NCBI RefSeq assembly: GCF_003937915.1
Contig: NZ_RHUM01000001.1
Coordinates: 62,001 to 126,000, forward strand
Length of the DNA: 64,000 nucleotides
Origin: Erwinia sp. 198
Lineage (GTDB): Bacteria; Pseudomonadota; Gammaproteobacteria; Enterobacterales; Enterobacteriaceae
Direction: 5' to 3'
In this document: piece by piece, positions 10,836-21,112 of the stretch
Layout of the letters: the number at the start of each line of letters is the position of its first letter
Position numbering within the stretch: position 1 is the first letter of the stretch
Made by a program: the position numbers and the translations under genes
The notes under the pieces: generated by a model
Database searches by the model: none
Seen by the model: only the letters and a program-made list of their open reading frames with translations
Told to the model about the DNA's origin: nothing

Positions 10836-11807
10836 TTAAAATTCGCGTTGGACCGACATATGCGCCAGCGCTTCCAGCGCGCTGCGCCACGGCGATTCCG
10901 GCAGGGCATTCAGACAGGCAATGGCCTTGTCTGCCTCACGTTCCGCCGATTCTCGCGTCCAGGCCAGCGAGCCGCACTGTTGCATGGTTTCCAGTACGGG
11001 TTCCAGCAGATGACGGCCGTTACCTTGCTCAATCGCGCTGCGGATCATCGCTGTCTGCTCCGGCGTGCCGTTCCGCATAGCGTGCAGCAGCGGTAAGGTT
11101 GGTTTGCCTTCGCTAAGATCGTCGCCAACGTTTTTACCCAGCGTTTTACCATCGGCGCTGTAATCAAGAAGATCGTCGATAAGCTGGAAAGCGGTGCCGA
11201 TATAGCGGCCATAATCCTGCAACGCCTTTTCCTGCTCTGGCGTGGCCTCGGCGAGGATAGCGGAAGATTGCGCAGCGGCTTCAAACAGGCGAGCAGTTTT
11301 ACTGTAGATCACCCGCATATAGCTCTCTTCGGTAATATCGGGATCGTTACAGTTCATCAACTGCAGCACTTCGCCTTCTGCGATCACGTTAACCGCTTCC
11401 GACATCAGCTCCAGCACGCGCAGCGAACCAATGCTGGTCATCATCTGGAAAGCGCGCGTATAAATAAAATCGCCGACCAGCACGCTGGCCGCATTGCCGA
11501 AAGCGGCGTTGGCGGTGGCTTTGCCACGGCGCATATCCGATTCGTCCACCACGTCATCGTGCAGAAGAGTCGCGGTGTGAATGAATTCTATCAGGGCTGC
11601 TACGGTAACGTGTTGTTTACCAGAATAATTCAGCGCGCGCGCGGCCAAAACGGCGATCGTTGGGCGGATGCGTTTGCCTCCACCGCTGATGATGTAATAA
11701 CCCAGCTGATTGATGAGGGAAACCTCAGAATTCAACTGCTCGAGTATGGTTGCATTGACGTCCGCCATGTCCTGCGCGGTGAGTTCGTTTATCTGTTCTA
11801 AGTTCAT
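10836..11807 (-). CDS. ispB: Octaprenyl diphosphate synthase IspB
   Basis: Trans-polyprenyl transferase that makes the C40 side chain of ubiquinone and menaquinone. 323 aa, the E. coli length. The first aspartate-rich motif is in LLHDDVVDESDMRRGKATAN and the second in QLIDDLLDYSADGKTLGKNVGDDL. The motif GGGKRIRP binds the pyrophosphate. Divergent from rplU across 254 bp, the E. coli arrangement. Confidence 0.98.
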   Translation of the reverse strand: MNLEQINELTAQDMADVNATILEQLNSEVSLINQLGYYIISGGGKRIRPTIAVLAARALNYSGKQHVTVAALIEFIHTATLLHDDVVDESDMRRGKATANAAFGNAASVLVGDFIYTRAFQMMTSIGSLRVLELMSEAVNVIAEGEVLQLMNCNDPDITEESYMRVIYSKTARLFEAAAQSSAILAEATPEQEKALQDYGRYIGTAFQLIDDLLDYSADGKTLGKNVGDDLSEGKPTLPLLHAMRNGTPEQTAMIRSAIEQGNGRHLLEPVLETMQQCGSLAWTRESAEREADKAIACLNALPESPWRSALEALAHMSVQREF

Positions 11808-11963
11808 CAGTCTTTTCAGCTATTGCCCACTTTGCAGCTATGATAAGCGTCTTTACCCGTGCCTGCGGCATGTAATGTATAACAGATTGTACTTGAAAAT
11901 GGCGACTGTGAAACATTTGGCTGTGCTTTGCGTTTTTTTTCTGCAATACCCGCTACCTGGCAC

Positions 11964-11992
11964 TTGTCATCGCGTGCGAAGTTGCGTAGAAT
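11964..11992 (+). promoter_or_regulatory. Predicted sigma-70 promoter of rplU-rpmA
   Basis: The -35 TTGTCA (11964-11969) and -10 TAGAAT (11987-11992) are separated by exactly 17 bp. The rplU ATG follows 70 bp downstream, after a GGAG ribosome site. Confidence 0.7.
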
Positions 11993-12061
11993 TCGCGCCC
12001 TATTGTGAATATTTATAGCGCAGCCTGAACTCAAGACGGCAAGCGCGAGAGCGGAGTTTAT

Positions 12062-12373
12062 ATGTACGCGGTTTTCCAAAGTGGTGGTAAACAACACCGA
12101 GTGAGCGAAGGTCAGACCGTTCGCCTGGAAAAGCTGGACATCGCAACCGGCGAAACGATTGAATTCGACCAGGTTCTGATGATTGCCAACGGCGAAGAAG
12201 TAACGATCGGCGCACCTTTAGTTTCAGGCGGCGTGATCAAAGCAGAAATTATTGCTCACGGTCGTGGCGACAAAATTAAGATTGTTAAGTTTCGTCGTCG
12301 TAAACACTACCGTAAGCAGCAGGGTCACCGTCAGTGGTTCACTGATGTGAAGATCACTGGCATCAGCGCCTAA
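12062..12373 (+). CDS. rplU: 50S ribosomal protein L21
   Basis: Large-subunit protein that binds 23S rRNA near L20. 103 aa, as in E. coli, beginning [18 protein letters not shown]. The C-terminal [26 protein letters not shown] carries the basic L21 signature. First gene of rplU-rpmA; rpmA follows after 15 bp with its own AGAGGAG site. Confidence 0.99.
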   Translation: MYAVFQSGGKQHRVSEGQTVRLEKLDIATGETIEFDQVLMIANGEEVTIGAPLVSGGVIKAEIIAHGRGDKIKIVKFRRRKHYRKQQGHRQWFTDVKITGISA

Positions 12374-12385
12374 GAGGAGATCTGA

Positions 12386-14106
<1,721 letters not shown>

Positions 14107-14111
14107 TCCGC

Positions 14112-14135
14112 AAAGGGCGCCGGCTGGCGCCCTTT
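14112..14135 (+). terminator. Hairpin terminator after obgE
   Basis: The stem AAAGGGCGCC pairs with GGCGCCCTTT over a 4-nt loop, 5 bp after the obgE stop. The downstream T tract is interrupted (ctgttg), so termination may be partial. Confidence 0.65.
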
Positions 14136-14182
14136 CTGTTGTATGAACCGTGCAGCAGTAATTATTTCTTCCCGCTAATAAA

Positions 14183-14195
14183 GATAATCATTATC
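14183..14195 (+). promoter_or_regulatory. Fur box upstream of fepB
   Basis: GATAAT-C-ATTATC is a perfect 6-1-6 inverted repeat, the core of the classical Fur operator. It is flanked by further AT-rich bases extending the match (14178-14198). It lies 61 bp upstream of the fepB ATG, so it probably covers the promoter and represses the gene in iron-replete cells. Confidence 0.85.
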
Positions 14196-14256
14196 ATCTG
14201 CTCTATCCGAACCCTGGTGAAGCTCCGTGCTTTGCCCCGCCTGAATGAGTTGATCC

Positions 14257-15222
14257 ATGCGAACTCCCATCCGAATTTTTCCCCTGATCATTTTTGCTCT
14301 CTCGCTGCTGTCGATCGGTACAGTTCGTGCCGGAGAAGGCTGGCCACGGCATATCAGCAGCGTTAAGGGCGAGGTGGTGCTAAAGCAGCAGCCTGAGCGG
14401 ATTGTCTCTACCAGCGTGACGCTGACCGGCTCGCTGCTGGCGATAGACGCGCCGGTTATCGCCAGCGGTGCCACCATGCCAGGCCACCGTATCGCCGACG
14501 ACCGGGGGTTTTTCCGTCAGTGGGGAAACGTGGCGGCGGCAAAGGGCGTTAAGCGCCTTTACAGTGGCGAACCTAACCTTGAAGCGATTGCCGCAGAAAA
14601 CCCGGATCTGATTATCGTCAGCGCGACGGGAAATGACTCTGCGCTGCCGTTCTACGATCGTCTGGCCGCGCTGGCACCGACGCTGGTCGTTAACTACGAC
14701 GATAAAAGCTGGCAGGAAGTAGAGCGCGTGCTGGCGCAGGCCACGGGTAAAGAGACCGAGGCGGAGGCATCAATTCAACGCTACGCGCAGCGGGAGAAAG
14801 AGGTCAAAGCGAAGCTGCAACTGCCGCCGCAGCCCGTTTCCGCGCTGGTTTATAATCCTCATATCCATCTGGTCAATCTCTGGACGCCGGAATCCGCGCA
14901 GGGAAAATTGCTGGGATCGCTGGGCTTTACTCTGGCAGCACCGACGGCCGTGGTACGCCAGGCCAGCCAGCGCCTTAAGCGTCGGGATATTATTCCAGTA
15001 GCAGGAGAAAATCTGGTCACCGGCCTGACGGGGCAGTCCGTTCTGATGTTTGCCGCAGGTGATAAAGAACAGGCGGCGCTGCTGGCCGAGCCGCTGGTCG
15101 CCAACTCCCCGGCGGTAAAAAACAAGCGGGTCTATGCGCTGGGAGAGGACAGCTTCCGGCTGGACTACTACAGCGCCAACAATGTGCTGACCCGCCTGGA
15201 ACAGCTGTTTTCTGACCAATAG
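14257..15222 (+). CDS. fepB: Ferric enterobactin periplasmic binding protein FepB
   Basis: Periplasmic receptor that carries ferric enterobactin from FepA to the FepDGC inner-membrane transporter. 321 aa. The signal peptide ends around SIGTVRA-GEGW. The sequence tracks E. coli FepB closely: IVSTSVTLTGSLLAIDAPVIASGAT, PDLIIVSATG, VVNYDDKSWQ, LWTPESAQG, DSFRLDYYSANNVL. Fur box upstream, fepA 247 bp downstream. The permease and ATPase genes (fepD, fepG, fepC) and the esterase fes are not in the window, so the pair depends on genes elsewhere. Confidence 0.95.
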   Translation: MRTPIRIFPLIIFALSLLSIGTVRAGEGWPRHISSVKGEVVLKQQPERIVSTSVTLTGSLLAIDAPVIASGATMPGHRIADDRGFFRQWGNVAAAKGVKRLYSGEPNLEAIAAENPDLIIVSATGNDSALPFYDRLAALAPTLVVNYDDKSWQEVERVLAQATGKETEAEASIQRYAQREKEVKAKLQLPPQPVSALVYNPHIHLVNLWTPESAQGKLLGSLGFTLAAPTAVVRQASQRLKRRDIIPVAGENLVTGLTGQSVLMFAAGDKEQAALLAEPLVANSPAVKNKRVYALGEDSFRLDYYSANNVLTRLEQLFSDQ

Positions 15223-15324
15223 GTTTTTATGCCTTCGCGTCCGCGAAGGCATCCGCTCTCCGTTGCGTTTTCATGCCTGCTCACAAAACCATCACTTTAA
15301 TAAGAATACGACGAATAATCGAAT

Positions 15325-15343
15325 TGATAATTGTTTGCATTTG
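15325..15343 (+). promoter_or_regulatory. Possible weak Fur box upstream of fepA
   Basis: GATAATTGTTTGCATTTGA matches 11 of 19 positions of the Fur consensus, with one good half-site. It lies 127 bp before fepA in an AT-rich stretch. Much weaker than the fepB site; fepA may instead be read through from the fepB promoter. Confidence 0.35.
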
Positions 15344-15469
15344 AAATAATGTATGGCCGCCTGGTCAGAGACGCCCGTGCGTAACGCGAACCAGGCGCGG
15401 GCGGGCAGCAACGCCTGTTTATTTATCTACTTGCCTCTGTAGAGACTGGCGGAGGCGGATCTACAGGGA

Positions 15470-17719
15470 ATGAGAACATTGAACAAATTATCAAGACTCT
15501 CGCTGGCAATTTTGCTTGGGCTGGGCGCAGTGGCAGGCGCAACGGCGGACGATACCCCTCAGACAAAGGCAGCTTCTGACGACGCTGTCGATACCGAAGG
15601 CGGTACGCTAATGGTCACGGCGCAGCAGCAAAATCTGCAGGCGCCGGGCGTATCCACCATCACCGCCGACGAAATCAAAAAACGGCCGCCTTCACGCGAT
15701 CTTTCTGAAATCATCCGTACCATGCCGGGCGTTAACCTTACCGGCAACTCCACCAGCGGCCAGCGCGGCAATAATCGTCAGATCGACATTCGCGGCATGG
15801 GGCCAGAAAATACGCTGATCCTGATCGACGGAATGCCGGTCGCCAGCCGCAACTCGGTACGTCTGGGCTGGCGCGGCGAACGCGACACGCGTGGTGATAC
15901 CAACTGGGTGCCGCCGGAAATGGTTGACCATATCGAAGTGATCCGCGGCCCGGCGGCGGCACGTTATGGCAACGGTGCGGCGGGCGGCGTGGTAAATATT
16001 ATTACCAAACAGACCGGCAACGAGTGGCACGGCAGCTGGAACACCTACCTGAATATGCCGGAGCATAAATCCGAAGGCTCTACCAAACGCTCTAACTTCT
16101 CTTTGAGCGGCCCGATGGGCGATGATGTCAGCTTCTCACTGTGGGGCAACCTGAGCAAGACTCAGGCGGACGCGCAGTTTATCAACGAAGGTCATCAGTC
16201 GCTGCGCACTGGCACCTATGCCGATACCGTCCCGGCTGGACGCGAAGGCGTAGTCAACAAAGATATTCACGGCAAGCTGCGCTGGGAGTTTGCGACCAAT
16301 CAGAAACTGGAGTTCAGCGCGGGCTACAGCCGTCAGGGTAATCTCTATGCAGGCGATACCCAAAACACCAATACCAGCGCGCTGGTGCAGAGCAAATACG
16401 GCGACGAAACCAATCGCCTCTACCGTCAGGATTATGCGGTTACCTGGACCGGCGTCTGGGATAACGGCGTCAGCACGCGCAGCTATGCCCAGTATGAGAA
16501 CACGCGCAACTCGCGGATGAATGAAGGGCTGGCAGGCGGTACCGAAGGGATCTTCTCTGACAGCGGCTTTTCCACTATCGAGCTCAACGACGTGCTGCTG
16601 CACAGCGAAGTCAGCGTACCCTTTGCGTTTCTGGTCAACCAGACCGCAACGTTTGGCACCGAATGGAACCAGCAGCGTATGAAGGATGGCGCCTCTAATA
16701 CCCAGGCACTTTCCGGCGGCGCTATCGACGGCATCAGCAGCACCAACCGCAGCCCTTACTCCTCGGCAGAAATCTTCTCGCTGTTTGCGGAAGATAATAT
16801 GGAACTGACCGATAGCACCACGCTGGTGCCGGGGCTGCGCTTCGATCATCACAGCATCGTTGGCAATAACTGGAGCCCGTCGCTGAATCTTTCGCAGATC
16901 CTGGCGGACGACTTTACGCTGAAGCTGGGGATCGCCAGAGCCTATAAAGCGCCGAGTCTCTATCAAACCAACCCGAACTACGTGCTTTACAGCCGCGGTC
17001 AGGGATGTGCCGACAGCGCCGGCGCCTGCTACCTGATGGGTAACGACGACCTTAAAGCCGAAACCAGCATCAATAAAGAAGTGGGCGTGGAGTATAAGCA
17101 TGAAGGCTATCAGGCCGGTTTGACCTGGTTCCGCAACGACTACCGCGACAAGATTGAATCGGGTTACGTGCCGACAGGCTCTACCGGCAGCACCGACATC
17201 TACAAATGGGAAAACGTGCCGAAAGCCGTGGTGGAAGGGCTGGAAGGAACGGTGAACCTGCCGGTGACGGAAGCCATCAGCTGGAACAATAACCTGACCT
17301 ATATGCTGCAAAGCAAAAACAAAACCACCGGCGATCGCCTGTCCGTTATCCCGGAATATACGCTGAACTCGACGCTCTCCTGGCAGGCGACGCAGGATCT
17401 GTCGCTGCAAACCACCTTTACCTGGTATGGCCGGCAGACGCCGAAGAAGTATAACTACAAGGGAGAAGCGGTAAGCGGAACAGAAAAATCGACGGTCAGC
17501 CCGTATTCCATTTTGGGACTTAGCGGCACCTATGATGTGAATAAGTACGCCAGCGTGACCGTCGGTATCGATAACCTGTTCGATAAGCGTCATTTCCGCG
17601 AAGGCAATGCGCAAACCACGGGGAATTCGACGACCGGTGCCTATATGTATGGCGCAGGCGCCAATACCTTTAACGAGTCAGGCAGGACTTACTATATGAG
17701 CCTGAATACGCATTTCTGA
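15470..17719 (+). CDS. fepA: TonB-dependent ferric enterobactin receptor FepA
   Basis: Outer-membrane gated channel that imports ferric enterobactin using TonB-ExbBD energy. 749 aa, against 746 for E. coli FepA. Signal peptide about residues 1-26 (cleavage near TADDTPQT), TonB box-like GTLMVTA, then the plug domain (LQAPGVSTITADEI, GNNRQIDIRGMGPENTLILIDG, VIRGPAAARYGNGAAGGVVNI). A 22-strand barrel follows, ending YYMSLNTHF with the C-terminal phenylalanine. Identity to E. coli FepA is high across the barrel, so enterobactin is the likely ligand. The fepB-fepA tandem order is unlike E. coli, where the two genes are separate. Confidence 0.96.
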   Translation: MRTLNKLSRLSLAILLGLGAVAGATADDTPQTKAASDDAVDTEGGTLMVTAQQQNLQAPGVSTITADEIKKRPPSRDLSEIIRTMPGVNLTGNSTSGQRGNNRQIDIRGMGPENTLILIDGMPVASRNSVRLGWRGERDTRGDTNWVPPEMVDHIEVIRGPAAARYGNGAAGGVVNIITKQTGNEWHGSWNTYLNMPEHKSEGSTKRSNFSLSGPMGDDVSFSLWGNLSKTQADAQFINEGHQSLRTGTYADTVPAGREGVVNKDIHGKLRWEFATNQKLEFSAGYSRQGNLYAGDTQNTNTSALVQSKYGDETNRLYRQDYAVTWTGVWDNGVSTRSYAQYENTRNSRMNEGLAGGTEGIFSDSGFSTIELNDVLLHSEVSVPFAFLVNQTATFGTEWNQQRMKDGASNTQALSGGAIDGISSTNRSPYSSAEIFSLFAEDNMELTDSTTLVPGLRFDHHSIVGNNWSPSLNLSQILADDFTLKLGIARAYKAPSLYQTNPNYVLYSRGQGCADSAGACYLMGNDDLKAETSINKEVGVEYKHEGYQAGLTWFRNDYRDKIESGYVPTGSTGSTDIYKWENVPKAVVEGLEGTVNLPVTEAISWNNNLTYMLQSKNKTTGDRLSVIPEYTLNSTLSWQATQDLSLQTTFTWYGRQTPKKYNYKGEAVSGTEKSTVSPYSILGLSGTYDVNKYASVTVGIDNLFDKRHFREGNAQTTGNSTTGAYMYGAGANTFNESGRTYYMSLNTHF

Positions 17720-17747
17720 TAAAAAGGGCGGGGATGACCCCGCCCTT
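17720..17747. terminator. Bidirectional terminator between fepA and dacB
   Basis: AAGGGCGGGG pairs with CCCCGCCCTT over a 4-nt loop. The A run on the left gives a T run for transcripts of dacB (minus strand), and the right side ends in TTAAT for fepA. It lies 1 bp after the fepA stop and 4 bp from the dacB stop. Confidence 0.85.
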
Positions 17748-17751
17748 AATC

Positions 17752-19185
17752 TTAATAATTCTGATAAATATCTTTATAAAGGCGACTTTCAAAGCGAACC
17801 AGCGGAATGCGGCGCTGCTTGAAATTCTGCGGCGGCACCGCATAGCCCGAAAGATATTGCACAAAGGCCACCCGCTTGCCGCTGGCGGTGGTAATAAAGC
17901 CTGCCAGGTTATACACACCCTGTAACGATCCCGTTTTCGCCGAAACTTTACCATCCACGCCGGCTTCATGCAGGCCACCGCGATAGCGCAGCGAGCCGTC
18001 ATAACCTGCCAGCGGCAGCATGGAAATATAGTTCAGCTGCTGGTCGTTTTCCGCAATATATTGCAGCACCTGCATCATGGTGGCGGGCGAAATCAGATCG
18101 TGACGCGACAAACCGGAACCATCCACCTGAATACTGTTGCCCATATCTATATTGGCCTTCTGCCTCAGGATCTGACGGATAGCATCGGAACCGGCGCGCC
18201 ATGTGCCGGGAACGCCGAAACGCTCATGACCAATGGTGCGGAACACCGTATCGGCGATCATGTTGTCCGATTTCTTGAGCATAATCCTCAGCAGATCGTG
18301 CAGCGGTGCGGACTGCGTCTCAGCCAGTACGGTGGCTGGCGGCGTCGCCAGCGTCTGACGCACCAGATGCCCGGAATAGTCGATGCCGGCCTGCTGCAGT
18401 TCTCCTTTCAGGATCGCCCCGGCGTAGCTGGCACCATCCTGAATAGCAAAGGCCAGCGGCAGAGGCTCAGCGCGCTGGCTCATGCAGCCGGTCAGCGTAA
18501 AGCGATTCAGCTCGCCAGGCACCACGTCCAGCTCACAATACTGCGCCTCCGCTGAACCGCGCGCCAGCGTGCGTACCTGGCTGAACATATTGACCGGATA
18601 GAACGACGCCACGCGAATAAAAGCTTTTTCGCCCGGCGTCTGTGCGCTGTAGAGCGACACAGAGAAACAGTTACGATCCACGATAGCGGCCGCGGGCGGC
18701 GCGCTGAAGCACTGCGTCATGTCGTTCCACGGCCAGCCCGGCGCTTTATCATGGCTGGCGAACACCGAAGTGTCGATTACCAGATTGCCCTGAATATGGT
18801 CGACGCCCTGCTTTTTTAAGACGGCAACCATATTGCGCAGATCCTGACGCGTTAACGTCGGATCGCCACCAAATCGCGCCACAAGGTCGCCTTTTAGCGT
18901 ACCGTTGCTGATGGAGCCTTTACTTTCCAGCTGCGTATGAAAACGGTATTCCGGGCCAAGCTGGAGCAGGGCGGCCAGCGCGGTAATGACTTTCATCGTA
19001 CTGGCGGGCAGCGCCATCTGCTTGCTGTGATAATCAATAGAGGGCGTATCCGCGCCGACTTTTTGCACAATCAGCGCCAGATTTGCGCCATCGGGCAGAT
19101 ACTGCATATAGTCTTCGACCGTGGCCGCGTTGGCATTCAGCATAAATGCGCAAGCTAAGCCGGTAACAATTCGTGAAAATCGCAT
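17752..19185 (-). CDS. dacB: D-alanyl-D-alanine carboxypeptidase/endopeptidase DacB (PBP4)
   Basis: Periplasmic class C penicillin-binding protein that trims and cleaves peptidoglycan cross-bridges. The ATG at 19185 (MRFSRIVTGLACAFMLNANA signal peptide) gives exactly 477 aa, as in E. coli; an in-frame start 168 bp upstream lies in the leader and is rejected. The active-site serine S62 with K65 forms PASTMK. SDN (KKSDNMIADTVF) and KTG (SAKTGSLQG) motifs are present. Divergent from greA. Confidence 0.97.
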   Translation of the reverse strand: MRFSRIVTGLACAFMLNANAATVEDYMQYLPDGANLALIVQKVGADTPSIDYHSKQMALPASTMKVITALAALLQLGPEYRFHTQLESKGSISNGTLKGDLVARFGGDPTLTRQDLRNMVAVLKKQGVDHIQGNLVIDTSVFASHDKAPGWPWNDMTQCFSAPPAAAIVDRNCFSVSLYSAQTPGEKAFIRVASFYPVNMFSQVRTLARGSAEAQYCELDVVPGELNRFTLTGCMSQRAEPLPLAFAIQDGASYAGAILKGELQQAGIDYSGHLVRQTLATPPATVLAETQSAPLHDLLRIMLKKSDNMIADTVFRTIGHERFGVPGTWRAGSDAIRQILRQKANIDMGNSIQVDGSGLSRHDLISPATMMQVLQYIAENDQQLNYISMLPLAGYDGSLRYRGGLHEAGVDGKVSAKTGSLQGVYNLAGFITTASGKRVAFVQYLSGYAVPPQNFKQRRIPLVRFESRLYKDIYQNY

Positions 19186-19259
19186 AATCTCGCGTTTACT
19201 GGCAGGTGATGTTGCCATACTACGGTGCATCATGGTGGAAAGTAAACGATGACCCATAG

Positions 19260-19287
19260 GGAACTCTGGGGTAAAATACGTATCAAA
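19260..19287 (+). promoter_or_regulatory. Predicted sigma-E promoter of greA
   Basis: GGAACTC (19260-19266), 16 bp, then TCAAA (19283-19287) is a near-perfect match to the sigma-E consensus (GGAACTT, 16 bp, TCAAA). E. coli greA is known to have a sigma-E-dependent promoter. It would start a leader of about 140 nt. Confidence 0.72.
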
Positions 19288-19351
19288 ATGCAAAACCGCC
19301 AGGCCCAGGGTTTCCTCCGGGTCAGGTTTCTTTCGTTTGTAAATCAGTGGC

Positions 19352-19373
19352 AAGCGCCGCAGAACGCTTTTTC
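19352..19373 (+). terminator. Possible leader terminator (GraL-like) upstream of greA
   Basis: AAGCG pairs with CGCTT around an 8-nt loop, followed by TTTTCT. It lies inside the greA leader, where E. coli produces short terminated GraL transcripts. The stem is only 5 bp, so the call rests largely on position. Confidence 0.35.
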
Positions 19374-19432
19374 TGCACTTACCTGTCAGGATGACGAAAA
19401 TTTTGCACAGGATCAGTTGACGAGGTATTGAG

Positions 19433-19909
19433 ATGAATCAGATTCCGATGACGCTAAGGGGCGCCGAGAGACTGCGCGAAGAGCTTGAAGAGCTGAAAAC
19501 GGTTAAACGCCCCAGAATTATTGCCTCTATCGCGGAAGCACGCGAGCATGGCGACCTGAAAGAAAATGCAGAGTACCACGCCGCACGCGAAGAGCAGGGC
19601 TTCTGTGAAGGTCGTATTCAGGAGATCGAAGCCAAGCTGTCCAACGCTCAGGTGATCGACGTCACTAAAATGAACGCGAATGGTCGCGTGATCTTTGGTG
19701 CTACCGTTACCGTATTGAACGTGGACACGGATGAGGAGTCGACCTACCGTATCGTAGGCGATGACGAAGCGGACTTTAAACAAAATCTGATTTCTGTTAA
19801 CTCGCCGATGGCGCGCGGTTTGATCGGCAAAGAAGTAGATGATGTGGCCATCATCAAAACGCCGGGCGGCGACGTTGAGTATGAAATTCTGAAAATAGAG
19901 TATATCTGA
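19433..19909 (+). CDS. greA: Transcription elongation factor GreA
   Basis: Stimulates the intrinsic RNA cleavage activity of backtracked RNA polymerase. 158 aa, the E. coli length. The N-terminal coiled coil carries the acidic tip in [18 protein letters not shown], with the conserved Asp and Glu that coordinate magnesium in the secondary channel. The C-terminal FKBP-like domain ends [12 protein letters not shown]. Start at ATG 19433 after GACGAGG. Ends at a terminator shared with the convergent yhbY. Confidence 0.98.
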   Translation: MNQIPMTLRGAERLREELEELKTVKRPRIIASIAEAREHGDLKENAEYHAAREEQGFCEGRIQEIEAKLSNAQVIDVTKMNANGRVIFGATVTVLNVDTDEESTYRIVGDDEADFKQNLISVNSPMARGLIGKEVDDVAIIKTPGGDVEYEILKIEYI

Positions 19910-19951
19910 TTTACTCTTAAGCTATTTTTCAGACATAGTGTAAAGAAAAGA

Positions 19952-19974
19952 AAAAGGCCGCTTTGCGGCCTTTT
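19952..19974. terminator. Bidirectional terminator between greA and yhbY
   Basis: AAAAGGCCGC-TTT-GCGGCCTTTT is a perfect 10-bp palindromic stem with A and T runs on both sides, so it can serve greA (plus) and yhbY (minus). Confidence 0.88.
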
Positions 19975-20015
19975 CCTGACATCACGAGCGTGTCACTTTC
20001 TTCTGCGGCTAGCTT

Positions 20016-20309
20016 TTAGCGAGGAAGAGCGATTTTACGTTCCTTCGTCGGACGGTACAGCACCAGCGTCTTGCCGATAACCTGCACGTTTGCGGCTTTG
20101 GTTTCGCGCACGATAGCCTCTACCACCAGGGTTTTTGTCTCACGGTCTTCCGTCGCGATTTTTACCTTGATGAGCTCATGGTGCTCCAGTGCCTGTTCGA
20201 TTTCGGCCAGCACCCCTTCGGTCAGACCGTTGTTGCCTAACATCACGACAGGCTTCAGCGGATGGGCCAGTCCTTTCAGGTGCTGTTTTTGTTTGGTACT
20301 CAGATTCAT
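20016..20309 (-). CDS. yhbY: Ribosome assembly RNA-binding protein YhbY
   Basis: CRM-domain (CRS1/YhbY) protein that associates with pre-50S particles. 97 aa, the E. coli length. The signature GLAHPLKPVVMLGNNGLTEGV contains the GxxG-type RNA-binding loop, followed by EIEQALEHHELIKVKIA. Divergent from rlmE across 127 bp. Confidence 0.95.
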   Translation of the reverse strand: MNLSTKQKQHLKGLAHPLKPVVMLGNNGLTEGVLAEIEQALEHHELIKVKIATEDRETKTLVVEAIVRETKAANVQVIGKTLVLYRPTKERKIALPR

Positions 20310-20436
20310 CGTATTTTTTACTTACATTGGGATTGAAAACGGGTCATTCTACCGCCATCTCGGGTATATCACCAAATCGGCATGCTGATTTGTGCGGTTT
20401 ATTTATCGCATACGTTGAATCATAGTTGGAAATTGT

Positions 20437-21066
20437 ATGACTGGTAAAAAGCGTTCGGCCAGTTCCAGCCGCTGGCTACAGGAACACTTTAGCGATAAAT
20501 ATGTGCTGCAGGCGCAGAAAAAAGGGCTGCGTTCGCGTGCCTGGTTTAAACTTGATGAAATACAGCAGGGTGACAAGCTGTTTAAGCCGGGAATGACGGT
20601 TGTCGATCTCGGCGCGGCGCCAGGCGGATGGTCTCAGTATGTGGTGACGCAAATTGGATCAAAAGGTCGCGTGATTGCCTGTGATATCCTGCCGATGGAT
20701 CCTATCGTCGGCGTCGATTTCCTTCAGGGCGATTTTCGTGATGAACTGGTGCTGAAAGCGCTCATGGATCGCGTTGGCGATACCAAAGTGCAGGTGGTAA
20801 TGTCCGATATGGCGCCCAATATGACGGGAACGCCGGCGGTAGATATTCCAAGGTCAATGTATCTGGTTGAGCTTGCGCTGGAGATGTGTCGGGACGTTCT
20901 GGCACCCGGCGGCAGTTTTTTAGTGAAGGTGTTTCAGGGAGATGGCTTTGAAGATTACCTCCGGGAAATTCGCTCCCTGTTTACGAAAGTGAAAATTCGT
21001 AAGCCGGACGCTTCACGTTCTCGTTCACGTGAAGTGTACATTGTAGCGACAGGGCGCAAACTATAG
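20437..21066 (+). CDS. rlmE: 23S rRNA 2'-O-methyltransferase RlmE (FtsJ)
   Basis: Heat-shock methyltransferase that modifies U2552 of 23S rRNA in the A loop. 209 aa. The catalytic K38 (AWFKLDEI), the aspartate of VVMSDMAPN and the lysine of [11 protein letters not shown] form the K-D-K triad. The SAM site is [14 protein letters not shown]. It precedes ftsH by 46 bp, matching the E. coli rlmE-ftsH heat-shock operon. Confidence 0.97.
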   Translation: MTGKKRSASSSRWLQEHFSDKYVLQAQKKGLRSRAWFKLDEIQQGDKLFKPGMTVVDLGAAPGGWSQYVVTQIGSKGRVIACDILPMDPIVGVDFLQGDFRDELVLKALMDRVGDTKVQVVMSDMAPNMTGTPAVDIPRSMYLVELALEMCRDVLAPGGSFLVKVFQGDGFEDYLREIRSLFTKVKIRKPDASRSRSREVYIVATGRKL

Positions 21067-21112
21067 TACCCTACGCTGTCTGTTAACACAGTTGTAATAA
21101 GAGGTTAATCCC

